Shown here in pieces: positions 9,196-18,472 of a stretch of DNA of 64,000 bases. The stretch's first letter is position 1; the number at the start of each line of letters is the position of its first letter. Source of the DNA: Endobugula sp965214375 (GTDB lineage: Bacteria > Pseudomonadota > Gammaproteobacteria > Pseudomonadales > Cellvibrionaceae); NCBI GenBank assembly GCA_965214375.1, contig OZ243947.1, positions 2,542,001-2,606,000 of the forward strand. Reading direction: 5' to 3'. The notes beneath the pieces are model-generated. The model saw only the letters and a list, made by a program, of their open reading frames with translations, was not told where the DNA came from and searched no databases. A program made the position numbers and the translations under genes.

Positions 9196-10580
9196 TCAAA
9201 CCTTTATCTTTGCTCGAGATGCAGAAAAATTTTAAGGGCGACGTTATTAATGGCGACGCAAATTTCTATTCAGTATCCACCGATACGCGTGCTATTAATT
9301 CGGGCGACTTATTCGTTGCGCTTCAAGGTGATAATTATGATGCGCACAACTTTTTGGCAACTGCCGATGATGCAGGTGCCTGTGCATTGGTCGTTAGTCA
9401 AAAAGACAATGAGATCAATTTGCCACAGTGGTTAGTGTCAGACACAACCGTTGCTTTAGGTGATATTGCCAAACAACAACGACAACATTTTTCTGGCAAG
9501 CTGGTGGCTATTACGGGTAGCGGTGGTAAAACGACGGTAAAAGAAATGCTTGCCAGTATTTTACAAGATGCGGCACCTGATAGCGTTTTTGCTACCAAGG
9601 GTAATTTAAACAACCATATTGGCGTGCCTCTGTCGTTGTTGTCACTGACACAACAACATCGATATGCAGTGATAGAAATGGGTGCCAGTGCGCTGGGTGA
9701 AATTGACTACTTAACACATATTGCTAGCCCTCATGTAGCACTCGTGAATAATGTGATGCCCGCACATGTAGAAGGTTTTGGCTCTGTTGACAATATTGCT
9801 AATGCCAAAGGTGAAATTTACGATGGCCTTGTCGATGGTGGTGTTGCTGTGATTAATATTGATGATAAATATGCCGGACAATGGCTGCAAAAAAATAATC
9901 ACAGAAACATGATCGCGTTCTCCTGCAACGCTGCGAACAACCAGCACCAATCTGCCCATGTGCGTGCCTCGGCCGTCGCCTGTGATCATGTGGGTTGCCC
10001 CGTTTTTCAGTTGCATATCAATGATGAGCTACATGAGATACAGCTACGTGTGTTGGGCGAACACAATGTGGCTAATGCATTAGCGGCTGCAAGTTGTGCT
10101 TATGCTCTGGGTGTTCGTGCCGGAAATATTGTGAGTGGTTTGCAACGTTTTCATGGGGTTACTGGTCGTTTACAGCGCCTTGAGGGTGTTGCAAACGCCA
10201 TCATTATTGATGACAGCTATAACGCTAACCCTGGTTCCATGCATGCAGCAATTGATGTGCTATCGGCCATGCAAGCAAAAAAAATATTGGTTCTCGGTGA
10301 TATGGGCGAGTTGGGTGACTTGGCGTCCCGTGCGCATCAACAAGTGGGTGAGTATGCAAAGCATAAACACATTGACGGTCTAATGGCTGTTGGTGAATTG
10401 TCGCATCTGGCTGTTTCCACTTTTGGTGATGGAGCCGCTCACTTTGCAACACAGGAAGAATTGATTGCTGCTATTAAAGGGGTAGCTGATAGCAGCACGG
10501 TTTTACTTATTAAAGGTTCACGCAGTTCACACATGGATAGAGTAGTGAGCGCCTTAAAAAAATTAAGCAATAGGAGTTGA
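9192..10580 (+). CDS. murF: MurF, UDP-MurNAc-tripeptide:D-Ala-D-Ala ligase
   Basis: 462 residues. The Mur-ligase ATP loop GSGGKTTVKEML lies near residue 112, and the C-domain motif DDSYNANPGSM is diagnostic for MurF. It attaches D-Ala-D-Ala, the product of Ddl encoded downstream, to the tripeptide. It overlaps murE by 4 bp and nearly touches mraY, so it is in the middle of one operon. Confidence 0.96.
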   Translation: MIKPLSLLEMQKNFKGDVINGDANFYSVSTDTRAINSGDLFVALQGDNYDAHNFLATADDAGACALVVSQKDNEINLPQWLVSDTTVALGDIAKQQRQHFSGKLVAITGSGGKTTVKEMLASILQDAAPDSVFATKGNLNNHIGVPLSLLSLTQQHRYAVIEMGASALGEIDYLTHIASPHVALVNNVMPAHVEGFGSVDNIANAKGEIYDGLVDGGVAVINIDDKYAGQWLQKNNHRNMIAFSCNAANNQHQSAHVRASAVACDHVGCPVFQLHINDELHEIQLRVLGEHNVANALAAASCAYALGVRAGNIVSGLQRFHGVTGRLQRLEGVANAIIIDDSYNANPGSMHAAIDVLSAMQAKKILVLGDMGELGDLASRAHQQVGEYAKHKHIDGLMAVGELSHLAVSTFGDGAAHFATQEELIAAIKGVADSSTVLLIKGSRSSHMDRVVSALKKLSNRS

Positions 10581-10582
10581 TC

Positions 10583-11665
10583 ATGCTGGTTTGGCTGGCG
10601 GAATACTTACAACAATATTATGGCGGTTTCTTTGTTTTCCAGTATTTAACAATGCGTGGTATTCTGGGAGTGCTAACGGCTTTAATGATTAGTTTTATTT
10701 TAGGTCCTTGGATGATATCGCGTTTAAATATTTTACAAATTGGGCAAACAGTGCGCGACGATGGTCCTGAATCACACTTAAGTAAAAGTGGTACGCCAAC
10801 AATGGGGGGAACCTTGATTTTAGCGGCTATTTTTATCAGTGCTTTATTATGGTCAGATTTAAGTAATCGTTATGTGTGGGTAGTGTTAATCGTGACATTT
10901 ATTTTTGGTGCTGTTGGCTTTGTTGATGACTACAAAAAAGTGGTTGAGAAAAATACTCGTGGATTGCCCGCAAGATGGAAGTATTTTTGGCAGTCTGTTG
11001 CCGGTTTGGGTGCCGCTATTTATCTCTATCAAACAGCAATGAGTCCGGCAGAAACCGCATTAATTATTCCGTTTTTTAAAAATGTCAGTATTGATATGGG
11101 CTTGCTTTATATCGTGTTGACGTACTTTGTGATTGTCGGTAGTAGTAATGCGGTCAATCTAACCGATGGCCTAGATGGTTTAGCCATTATGCCCAGTGTC
11201 ATGGTTGGTGGTGCCTTGGGTGTTATTGCCTACCTCTCGGGGCATGTTGAATTCGCACGCTATTTGCATATTCCGTATATTGCTGGCGCAGGTGAGTTGT
11301 TAGTGTTTGCCGCAGCACTAGGTGGCGCAGGCCTAGGGTTTTTATGGTTTAACACCTACCCGGCGCAGATATTTATGGGTGATGTGGGTGCGCTTGCACT
11401 GGGGGCAGCACTGGGCGTCATAGCAGTGATTGTTCGTCACGAAATTGTGCTGTTTATTATGGGGGGCGTGTTTGTCATGGAAACGGTCTCGGTCATGATG
11501 CAAGTCGCTTCGTATAAGCTAACGGGTAAACGAATTTTTCGTATGGCGCCTATTCATCATCACTTTGAGTTAAAAGGGTGGCCGGAACCGCGTGTCATTG
11601 TGCGTTTTTGGATCATCACATTGATGTTGGTGTTATTTGGTTTGGCAACATTAAAATTACGTTAA
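10583..11665 (+). CDS. mraY: MraY, phospho-MurNAc-pentapeptide translocase
   Basis: A 360-residue polytopic membrane enzyme with about ten hydrophobic helices. The aspartate motifs VDDYKK and AVNLTDGLDGLA and the cytoplasmic APIHHHFELKGW loop identify MraY. It transfers phospho-MurNAc-pentapeptide to undecaprenyl phosphate, making lipid I. ATG 10583 is chosen because AGGAG at 10572-10576 is correctly spaced; a TTG two codons earlier overlaps that site. Confidence 0.96.
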   Translation: MLVWLAEYLQQYYGGFFVFQYLTMRGILGVLTALMISFILGPWMISRLNILQIGQTVRDDGPESHLSKSGTPTMGGTLILAAIFISALLWSDLSNRYVWVVLIVTFIFGAVGFVDDYKKVVEKNTRGLPARWKYFWQSVAGLGAAIYLYQTAMSPAETALIIPFFKNVSIDMGLLYIVLTYFVIVGSSNAVNLTDGLDGLAIMPSVMVGGALGVIAYLSGHVEFARYLHIPYIAGAGELLVFAAALGGAGLGFLWFNTYPAQIFMGDVGALALGAALGVIAVIVRHEIVLFIMGGVFVMETVSVMMQVASYKLTGKRIFRMAPIHHHFELKGWPEPRVIVRFWIITLMLVLFGLATLKLR

Positions 11666-11698
11666 TAAGAATGAGATAAATAAAAAATTGGTATCTCG

Positions 11699-13051
11699 AT
11701 GAGCATTATTGCAAGCAGCCATTTTACGATTATTGTTGGTCTGGGGGTGACCGGGCTTTCGGCTGCACGCTTTTTGCAAGAGCAGGGCATGCTGTTTGCT
11801 GTGATGGACTCGCGACAAACACCGCCAAACTTGTCACAGTTTGAAAATGAATTTCCTGATGTAAAAGTGATTACCGGTGATTTGGATGAAGATTTTCTCG
11901 CCGAAGCTAGTGAAATTATTATCAGCCCCGGAATGAGTTTGCAAACTCCTGCATTACGAAAAGCGCAACAAGCAGGAGTCTCTATTATTGGCGATATTGA
12001 ACTATTTGCACGTCATGCCAGCAAACCAGTGATTGCGATTACGGGTTCCAATGCCAAATCAACAGTCACCAGTCTTGTTGGTGATATGGTGAAAGCGGCA
12101 GGCTATCGTGTTGCAGTCGGAGGTAATTTAGGCAAGCCAGTGCTTGAGTTGCTTGACGATAATCACATTGATTTTTATGTATTGGAACTTTCCAGTTTTC
12201 AACTCGAAACAACGTTCTCATTACAACCGATAGCAGCAACAATATTAAATCTTTCTGAAGACCACATGGATCGCTACGCTTCCTATGGTGATTATCACCG
12301 AGCTAAACAGCGTATTTATCATAATGCGCAACATGTTGTGGTTAATCGTCAAGATATGCTGACCCATCCTCCACTAGGGAATGACGTCACCTTATGGAGT
12401 TTTGGTAACGATACCCCAGATATTCGTGGTTTTGGTTTGCAAGTAGAAGACAATAGATATTTTCTGACCTATCAATTTACCCCTATGCTTGCCGCAGACC
12501 AGTTAACCGTCAAAGGTATGCATAATGTCATCAATGCACTGGCGGCATTAGCGCTCACAACGGCAGCAGGTATTGATCCCAACGCAGTGTTGCAAGCGTT
12601 AGTCAGTTTTAAGGGGCTGCCTCATCGTTGTGAATTTATTGCCGATATTAATCAAGTCAGTTATATCAACGATTCCAAGGCAACCAATGTGGGTGCCACA
12701 TTGGCTGCCTTGCAAGGGTTTGCCTCAGCCTCCTCGCCTAATATTATTTTAATCGCGGGAGGTCAAAGTAAAGATGCTGACTTTTCACCGCTAAAAAATG
12801 CACTCAAAAAACATGTGCGGCTATTAATTTTGATAGGTAGGGATGCACCAAAAATTGAAAAAGTCATGTCAGGTATCGTGCCCATGACTCATGTCGCTTC
12901 CATTCAAGAAGCTGTTGGCGTTGCAAAAGACAATGCACAGCAAGGTAATATTGTCCTTTTGTCTCCTGCTTGTGCCAGCTTTGATATGTTTTCGGGTTTT
13001 GCAGAACGCGGTCAACAATTTGCCGCAGCAGTACAGGAGTTGGCGGCATGA
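11699..13051 (+). CDS. murD: MurD, UDP-MurNAc-Ala:D-glutamate ligase
   Basis: 450 residues. An N-terminal nucleotide-binding fold (IIVGLGVTGLSAARFL) is followed by the ATP loop GSNAKSTVTSL near residue 117 and the C-domain motif YINDSKATNVGAT. It adds D-glutamate to UDP-MurNAc-L-Ala. There are 33 bp from mraY, the largest gap in this part of the operon, and a 4-bp ATGA overlap into ftsW. Confidence 0.96.
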   Translation: MSIIASSHFTIIVGLGVTGLSAARFLQEQGMLFAVMDSRQTPPNLSQFENEFPDVKVITGDLDEDFLAEASEIIISPGMSLQTPALRKAQQAGVSIIGDIELFARHASKPVIAITGSNAKSTVTSLVGDMVKAAGYRVAVGGNLGKPVLELLDDNHIDFYVLELSSFQLETTFSLQPIAATILNLSEDHMDRYASYGDYHRAKQRIYHNAQHVVVNRQDMLTHPPLGNDVTLWSFGNDTPDIRGFGLQVEDNRYFLTYQFTPMLAADQLTVKGMHNVINALAALALTTAAGIDPNAVLQALVSFKGLPHRCEFIADINQVSYINDSKATNVGATLAALQGFASASSPNIILIAGGQSKDADFSPLKNALKKHVRLLILIGRDAPKIEKVMSGIVPMTHVASIQEAVGVAKDNAQQGNIVLLSPACASFDMFSGFAERGQQFAAAVQELAA

Positions 13052-14220
13052 TTTCGTTTGCGTCTTCACCATTTGCCGCTCGCTACCATACGCGTGTGTC
13101 ATTAAACGTGCCGCTGATTGCTTTGGTGCTTGTGATTATGTCCATCGGTTTGGTGATGGTGGCCTCTGCATCAATTGATTATGCATCGGTTAATTATGGT
13201 GATCCTTGGTATTTTGTAAAGCGCCACAGTGTTTACTTATTGCTGGCCGTGATTGCCAGTGCGATTATGTTGAATATTCCCACCAGTTTTTGGCGGCAAT
13301 ACGGTTGGGTTTTATTTTTTGTGGCTTGTGTTTTGCTGTTTGTTGTTTTAATTCCCGGTGTCGGTAAAAAAGTTAACGGTAGCCAGCGTTGGTTACAGTT
13401 CGGTCCTATTACTATCCAAGTCTCTGAAGTGGTCAAGCTTTGTAGCATTATTTTCTTTGCCAGTTATCTAGCAAACAGCCAATACTTTTTACAAACACAA
13501 TGGAAAGAATTGTTTAAACCGTTGTTGATGTTAGTGCTGTTGATGTGGTTGCTGCTGCTTGAACCAGATTTTGGTGGTGCGGTGGTGTTGGCACTAACCG
13601 TTGGTGGTATGTTATTTCTTGCGGGCGCAAAACTGTGGCAATGTATTTTGTTACTCATGGCAGGGGTTGCTATGCTAGCAGGTCTGGCTTTATTCACGCC
13701 CTATCGGATGAAGCGGTTGGTCACTTTTCTTGATCCGTGGAAAGAACAGTTTGATAGCGGTTACCAATTAACACAATCATTAATTGCTTTCGGTCGTGGT
13801 GAATGGTTTGGTTTGGGTATAGGCAATAGTATTCAAAAACTATTATACCTTCCGGAAGCACATACTGATTTTGTATTGGCTATCTATGCAGAAGAATATG
13901 GTTTTATTGGTGTAGTAGTGCTGCTCGCATTGTTTGCGTTATTAATTGCCAAGATATTTTCTATTGCTAAAAAAGCCATGGAAAAATACGACATTTTTAG
14001 TGCCTTGGCGGTATTTGGTGTTGCAGTACTTATGGCTTCGCAAGTGATTATCAATGTTGGTGTGGCTTCAGGTTTTCTGCCAACTAAAGGGCTTACTTTG
14101 CCGTTTATTAGTTATGGTGGTAGTAGCTTGATAGTGATGTGTGTATTGGTGGCACTAGTATTGCGCATTGAATATGACATGGAAATGGCGCTTATTGAAC
14201 GGGAGGTGTCCGATGAGTAA
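13048..14220 (+). CDS. ftsW: FtsW, septal SEDS peptidoglycan polymerase
   Basis: A 390-residue SEDS-family membrane protein with about ten transmembrane helices. Family motifs present are KKVNGSQRWLQFG, LEPDFGGAVVL (containing the catalytic aspartate region) and the C-terminal GLTLPFISYGGSS. FtsW polymerises lipid II for FtsI to cross-link. It overlaps murD by 4 bp and murG by 8 bp. Confidence 0.96.
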   Translation: MISFASSPFAARYHTRVSLNVPLIALVLVIMSIGLVMVASASIDYASVNYGDPWYFVKRHSVYLLLAVIASAIMLNIPTSFWRQYGWVLFFVACVLLFVVLIPGVGKKVNGSQRWLQFGPITIQVSEVVKLCSIIFFASYLANSQYFLQTQWKELFKPLLMLVLLMWLLLLEPDFGGAVVLALTVGGMLFLAGAKLWQCILLLMAGVAMLAGLALFTPYRMKRLVTFLDPWKEQFDSGYQLTQSLIAFGRGEWFGLGIGNSIQKLLYLPEAHTDFVLAIYAEEYGFIGVVVLLALFALLIAKIFSIAKKAMEKYDIFSALAVFGVAVLMASQVIINVGVASGFLPTKGLTLPFISYGGSSLIVMCVLVALVLRIEYDMEMALIEREVSDE

Positions 14221-15283
14221 GCGCTATCTGTTTATGGCAGGCGGTACTGGTGGGCATATTTTCCCGGCAATAGCGGTGGCTAAAGAATTGATACAGCGTG
14301 GTGCAGAGGTTCACTGGCTGGGCACGCCAGCAGGAATGGAAGCGCGTATTGTGCCAGATGAAAATATTACCTTGCACACACTAATAGTCAAAGGCTTTCG
14401 TGGAAAAAGTAGTTGGCAAAAATTATGTGCTCCTTTTCTTTTGTTGCAATCAATTATGCAAGCAATAAAGGTAATTCGTGCAGTCAAGCCTGTCGTGGTG
14501 GTTGGCTTTGGTGGTTTTGTTGCCGCACCGGGTGGTATTGCCGCACGTGTGCTACGTAAACCGCTATTAATTCACGAGCAAAATTCTGTGGCGGGTTCAA
14601 CCAATAAACTGTTAGCTCGACTAGCGCAAGTCACATTAGAGGCTTTCCCGCATAGTTTGCCCAAGGCAATTCATATTGGTAATCCGGTGCGCCAAACCAT
14701 TGTTGATTTGCAAAAAGCCTATCGTCTTGAGCCTGTATCGCAACGCTTGCGAGTGTTAGTGATTGGCGGCAGTCTGGGTGCAAAAGCCATTAACGATGTT
14801 GTTCCCTTTGCGGTCGCAAAAATGGAGCCTGACTGTCAACCAGAAGTTTGGCATCAAACAGGCAGGGGTAAAAAACAGACTGTGATCGACGCGTATCAAC
14901 AGTGCCAGTTTGATGCCCGCACGGAAGAATTTATTAACGATATGGCAGATGCCTATCGTTGGGCAGATTTATTGGTCTGTAGAGCGGGAGCTCTCACTGT
15001 CAGTGAAGTGGCTGTTGCGGGTGTTCCGGCCATTTTTATCCCATTACCATCAGCGATTGATAATCACCAATATTACAATGCCAAATGGTTGGTCGAGAGT
15101 GATGCCGCCTTAATGATTGAGCAGAAAGAGTTAACGCCCGAAACGCTTTCACAGATATTAATTGAATTAAGTCATGATAAAAAACGTTTGCAAAAAATGA
15201 ATGAAAAAGTAAAAAAAATGGCGCTACCGGATGCGGTTACCCAAGCGGCTAACTATTGTGAGGAACTTGGTCATGCAGTCTAA
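14213..15283 (+). CDS. murG: MurG, lipid II-forming GlcNAc transferase
   Basis: A 356-residue GT28 glycosyltransferase that converts lipid I to lipid II on the inner face of the membrane. It opens with MSKRYLFMAGGTGGHIFPA, the GGTGGH loop of MurG, and later has HEQNSVAGSTNK and the donor site CRAGALTVSEVA. The start at 14213 follows GGGAGG and overlaps the end of ftsW by 8 bp; longer frames opening inside ftsW are not conserved. It overlaps murC by 11 bp. Confidence 0.96.
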   Translation: MSKRYLFMAGGTGGHIFPAIAVAKELIQRGAEVHWLGTPAGMEARIVPDENITLHTLIVKGFRGKSSWQKLCAPFLLLQSIMQAIKVIRAVKPVVVVGFGGFVAAPGGIAARVLRKPLLIHEQNSVAGSTNKLLARLAQVTLEAFPHSLPKAIHIGNPVRQTIVDLQKAYRLEPVSQRLRVLVIGGSLGAKAINDVVPFAVAKMEPDCQPEVWHQTGRGKKQTVIDAYQQCQFDARTEEFINDMADAYRWADLLVCRAGALTVSEVAVAGVPAIFIPLPSAIDNHQYYNAKWLVESDAALMIEQKELTPETLSQILIELSHDKKRLQKMNEKVKKMALPDAVTQAANYCEELGHAV

Positions 15284-16703
15284 TTCGGCTAGTTTTTGTA
15301 TTCCGGAAATGCGCCGGATCAAGCGTATTCATTTCATTGGTATTGGTGGTGCCGGTATGAGTGGCATCGCTGAAGTATTACTGAATCAGGGTTACACCAT
15401 GTCTGGTTCCGACCTGCGAGAGTCTGCAACAGTAGATCGCTTACAGCGTATGGGTGCAGAGATTTTTATTGGTCATCAGATGAGTAATGTTATCGGTGCT
15501 GATGTGATTGTCAGCTCCAGCGCAGTAGATAGCAATAATCCTGAAATTGTCAGTGCCCGTGAACATCGTATTCCTATTGTTCGCCGTGCAGAAATGCTGG
15601 CAGAACTGATGCGTTATCGTCACGGTATTGCCGTTGCAGGTACTCACGGTAAGACAACTACCACCAGTTTAATTACGGCTGTTCTGGTTGCCGGAGACAT
15701 TGACCCTACCTTTGTTATCGGAGGCCTTGTACACAGCGCGGGCACCAATGCCAAACTCGGTACTAGTCACTATTTAGTCGCCGAAGCTGACGAAAGTGAT
15801 GCCTCGTTCTTACACCTACAACCGATGGTGGCAGTCATTACTAATATTGATGCGGATCACATGGACACTTACGAAGGTGATTTTTCGCGTTTGAAAAAAA
15901 CGTTTATGGAATTTATTCACAATTTGCCATTTTATGGTGTGGTGGTGGTTTGTGGCGATGATCCAGTGATTCAGGAACTATTACCCGATATTTCCCGTCA
16001 AGTGATCACCTATGGTTTTGAAGAGCATAATGATTACCGTGCCTTTGATGTGCAGCAAACGAAAATGCAAACCACCTTTTCCGTAACGGCACCCAATCAT
16101 CTGCAAGATCAGCCTCTGAATATTCAGCTGAATATTCCAGGTCGTCACAATGTCCTCAATGCACTGGCAGCGATTGCTATTGCCGTGGATGAAAAAGTAC
16201 CAACTACAGCCATCACGAAAGGGCTAAAAAACTTCGATGGCGTTGGCCGTCGTTTTCAAATTTATGGCGACTATCCGATCGGCGATGGCAGTGCCATGTT
16301 AATTGATGATTATGGTCATCACCCTAGAGAAGTGGATGCCACGATTAGTGCGGTACGTGATGGTTGGCCGGAAAAACGTTTGGTGATGATTTATCAACCA
16401 CACCGCTATACGCGTACGCGTGATTTGTATGAAGACTTTATCGACGTACTTTCAAAAGTCGATGTGTTGATACTGTTGGATGTCTATACAGCCGGAGAAG
16501 AACCGATTCCAGGTGCTGATGGCCGCAGTCTTAGCCGTAGTATTCGCAATCGCGGCAAAGTAGATCCTATTTTTGTGGAAGGTATTGAGGGTGTTCCCGC
16601 CATCATTGCCGAAGTGGTACAGCCTGGCGATATCGTGATGACGCAGGGTGCAGGTAACGTAGGGGCGCTGGCCTCTGAATTGGCAAAACGTAAGTTGCAA
16701 TAA
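15273..16703 (+). CDS. murC: MurC, UDP-MurNAc:L-alanine ligase
   Basis: 476 residues. The N-terminal fold begins with IHFIGIGGAGMSGIAEVLL, the MurC signature, and the ATP loop is GTHGKTTTTSLI near residue 123. The C-domain carries DDYGHHPREV, with a histidine pair typical of MurC. It adds the first amino acid of the stem peptide. The start at 15273 lies inside the last codons of murG, preceded by a GAGG box. Confidence 0.96.
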   Translation: MQSNSASFCIPEMRRIKRIHFIGIGGAGMSGIAEVLLNQGYTMSGSDLRESATVDRLQRMGAEIFIGHQMSNVIGADVIVSSSAVDSNNPEIVSAREHRIPIVRRAEMLAELMRYRHGIAVAGTHGKTTTTSLITAVLVAGDIDPTFVIGGLVHSAGTNAKLGTSHYLVAEADESDASFLHLQPMVAVITNIDADHMDTYEGDFSRLKKTFMEFIHNLPFYGVVVVCGDDPVIQELLPDISRQVITYGFEEHNDYRAFDVQQTKMQTTFSVTAPNHLQDQPLNIQLNIPGRHNVLNALAAIAIAVDEKVPTTAITKGLKNFDGVGRRFQIYGDYPIGDGSAMLIDDYGHHPREVDATISAVRDGWPEKRLVMIYQPHRYTRTRDLYEDFIDVLSKVDVLILLDVYTAGEEPIPGADGRSLSRSIRNRGKVDPIFVEGIEGVPAIIAEVVQPGDIVMTQGAGNVGALASELAKRKLQ

Positions 16704-16725
16704 CTCAACGAGTGTAAAGCGGAAG

Positions 16726-17658
16726 ATGGCAATAAATGATGTAAAACAATATGGGCGTGTCGGTGTACTGTTTGGTGGTGCTTCTGCCGAGCGGGAGATA
16801 TCGCTGAAAAGTGGTCAGGCAATACTTGAGTCCTTGCAAGACTTGGGTGTTGATGTTGTGCCCGTGGATATTCAAGAACAACCCGTCGCACAGATACAGG
16901 CGGCAAATATTGATACCGCCTTTATTGCATTACACGGAGGTATCGGTGAAGACGGACGTATTCAGGCCGCGTTGGAACTCATGAATATTCCTTACACCGG
17001 CAGTGATATGCGTGCTTCAGTATTAGCCATGGATAAAGTATTGAGTAAACAATTGTGGGAGCGCCTTCAAATACCCACAGCAACATTTGTCATGCTGAAT
17101 GAAAAGTCTGATTTTCAACAAATGATTGCACATTGTGGTGAAGTTATGGTTAAACCCGCGCATGCAGGATCTAGCATTGGTATGTCAATTGCGACAACAG
17201 CGGATGAATTGCAACAAGCCTTTCTTGCAGCCAGTCGTTATGACACATCGGTATTTGCCGAGCAATTATTATCGGGCGGTGAATATACGGTTGCCGTGTT
17301 AAATGGTCAGGCGTTACCAGTTATCAAATTAGAAACGGATCACGTATTTTACGACTACGATGCCAAATATCTGGCCGACGATACAAGTTACCTCTGCCCT
17401 TGCGGTCTGGGTGAAAAAGAAGAAAACGCATTACAGCAGCTTGCGTTAGATGCCTTTAATAGTTTGCAATGTAGTGGTTGGGGTCGTGTCGATATCATGA
17501 TGGATGATCAAGATAATTTTAATGTATTAGAAGTGAACACCGTGCCAGGTATGACAGACCACAGTCTGGTGCCCATGGCCGCAAAAGCATCGGGTTATTC
17601 GTTTCAGCAATTAGTGGGTGAGATTTTAATAACAGCAAAAAATGAAAGCCCTCAATAA
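16726..17658 (+). CDS. ddl: D-alanine:D-alanine ligase
   Basis: A 310-residue ATP-grasp enzyme. The N-terminal VGVLFGGASAEREISLKSG is the Ddl signature; the catalytic C-terminal lobe has GWGRVDIMM and EVNTVPGMTDHS, whose acidic and asparagine residues bind magnesium. It makes the D-Ala-D-Ala used by MurF. It corresponds by position to DdlB, the dcw-cluster copy. 22 bp separate it from murC and 5 bp from ftsQ. Confidence 0.95.
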   Translation: MAINDVKQYGRVGVLFGGASAEREISLKSGQAILESLQDLGVDVVPVDIQEQPVAQIQAANIDTAFIALHGGIGEDGRIQAALELMNIPYTGSDMRASVLAMDKVLSKQLWERLQIPTATFVMLNEKSDFQQMIAHCGEVMVKPAHAGSSIGMSIATTADELQQAFLAASRYDTSVFAEQLLSGGEYTVAVLNGQALPVIKLETDHVFYDYDAKYLADDTSYLCPCGLGEKEENALQQLALDAFNSLQCSGWGRVDIMMDDQDNFNVLEVNTVPGMTDHSLVPMAAKASGYSFQQLVGEILITAKNESPQ

Positions 17659-17663
17659 ATAAC

Positions 17664-18470
17664 ATGAAAAAGAACAAACGAAAAAATAATCGCACAACAA
17701 AAACCCGTTCACTGGCAGTGAAAGGACAGGTGCTATTACGCACACTGCGGTGGTTATCTGTTTCTGGTGTTGTGATTGGTTGCTTATCGGTTGGTGTTTA
17801 TTATCTCGGTAATATGGCGCAATCATTACTGCAAAAACCTATTGCAAGCATTGCTATTGATGGCGATTTTAATTACATCACAAAAGAGTCGCTTAACGTG
17901 TTGATCAAAGACATTATTGGTCAAAGCTTTGTGGGTGAAGATATCAATCAGGTTCAGGAAAAAATTGAAGCGTATCCATGGGTAGAAAAAATCAGTTTGT
18001 CACGACAATGGCCAGACCGCTTATTGTTAACTGTGTCCGAACAAGTTCCTATCGCTCGCTGGGGAGACAAAGGTTTTGTGAATAACCGTGGTGATCTCAT
18101 TATGACCTCAGAGCTTGAAAAGCTGCGCGATCTTGCAGAACTGGATGGTGACGATGCCGAGGCGGCAGCAATGATGCAAAAATATTCATTGATTGCGGCA
18201 CAGCTACGCCCGCACGGTTTTAAAGTCACAACGTTAAAAAAAGATAAGCGTGGCGCTTGGATGTTGCAACTCAATAATGGTTGGCAAGTCGTTTTGGGTA
18301 AAAACGAAATCTTACATCGGATCAGCCGCCTAACGGCACTGCTGCAACAGCAAAATATTTCAGCGAGTGCAGACATTGAAACAATTGATGCGCGTTACGA
18401 AAATGGAATAGCCATTCGTTGGACGCAGCACCAAGATATTAAAACGACAGCAATAGAAACACGAGGTTAA
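17664..18470 (+). CDS. ftsQ: FtsQ, divisome scaffold protein
   Basis: 268 residues. A strongly basic cytoplasmic tail (KKNKRKNNRTTKTR), one membrane helix at about 32-55, then a POTRA domain starting near KPIASIAIDGDFNYIT and a beta domain with the family segment YPWVEKISLSRQWPDRL. FtsQ recruits FtsB/FtsL and links early and late divisome proteins. It sits 2 bp before ftsA, the usual ftsQAZ order. Confidence 0.94.
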   Translation: MKKNKRKNNRTTKTRSLAVKGQVLLRTLRWLSVSGVVIGCLSVGVYYLGNMAQSLLQKPIASIAIDGDFNYITKESLNVLIKDIIGQSFVGEDINQVQEKIEAYPWVEKISLSRQWPDRLLLTVSEQVPIARWGDKGFVNNRGDLIMTSELEKLRDLAELDGDDAEAAAMMQKYSLIAAQLRPHGFKVTTLKKDKRGAWMLQLNNGWQVVLGKNEILHRISRLTALLQQQNISASADIETIDARYENGIAIRWTQHQDIKTTAIETRG

Positions 18471-18472
18471 TT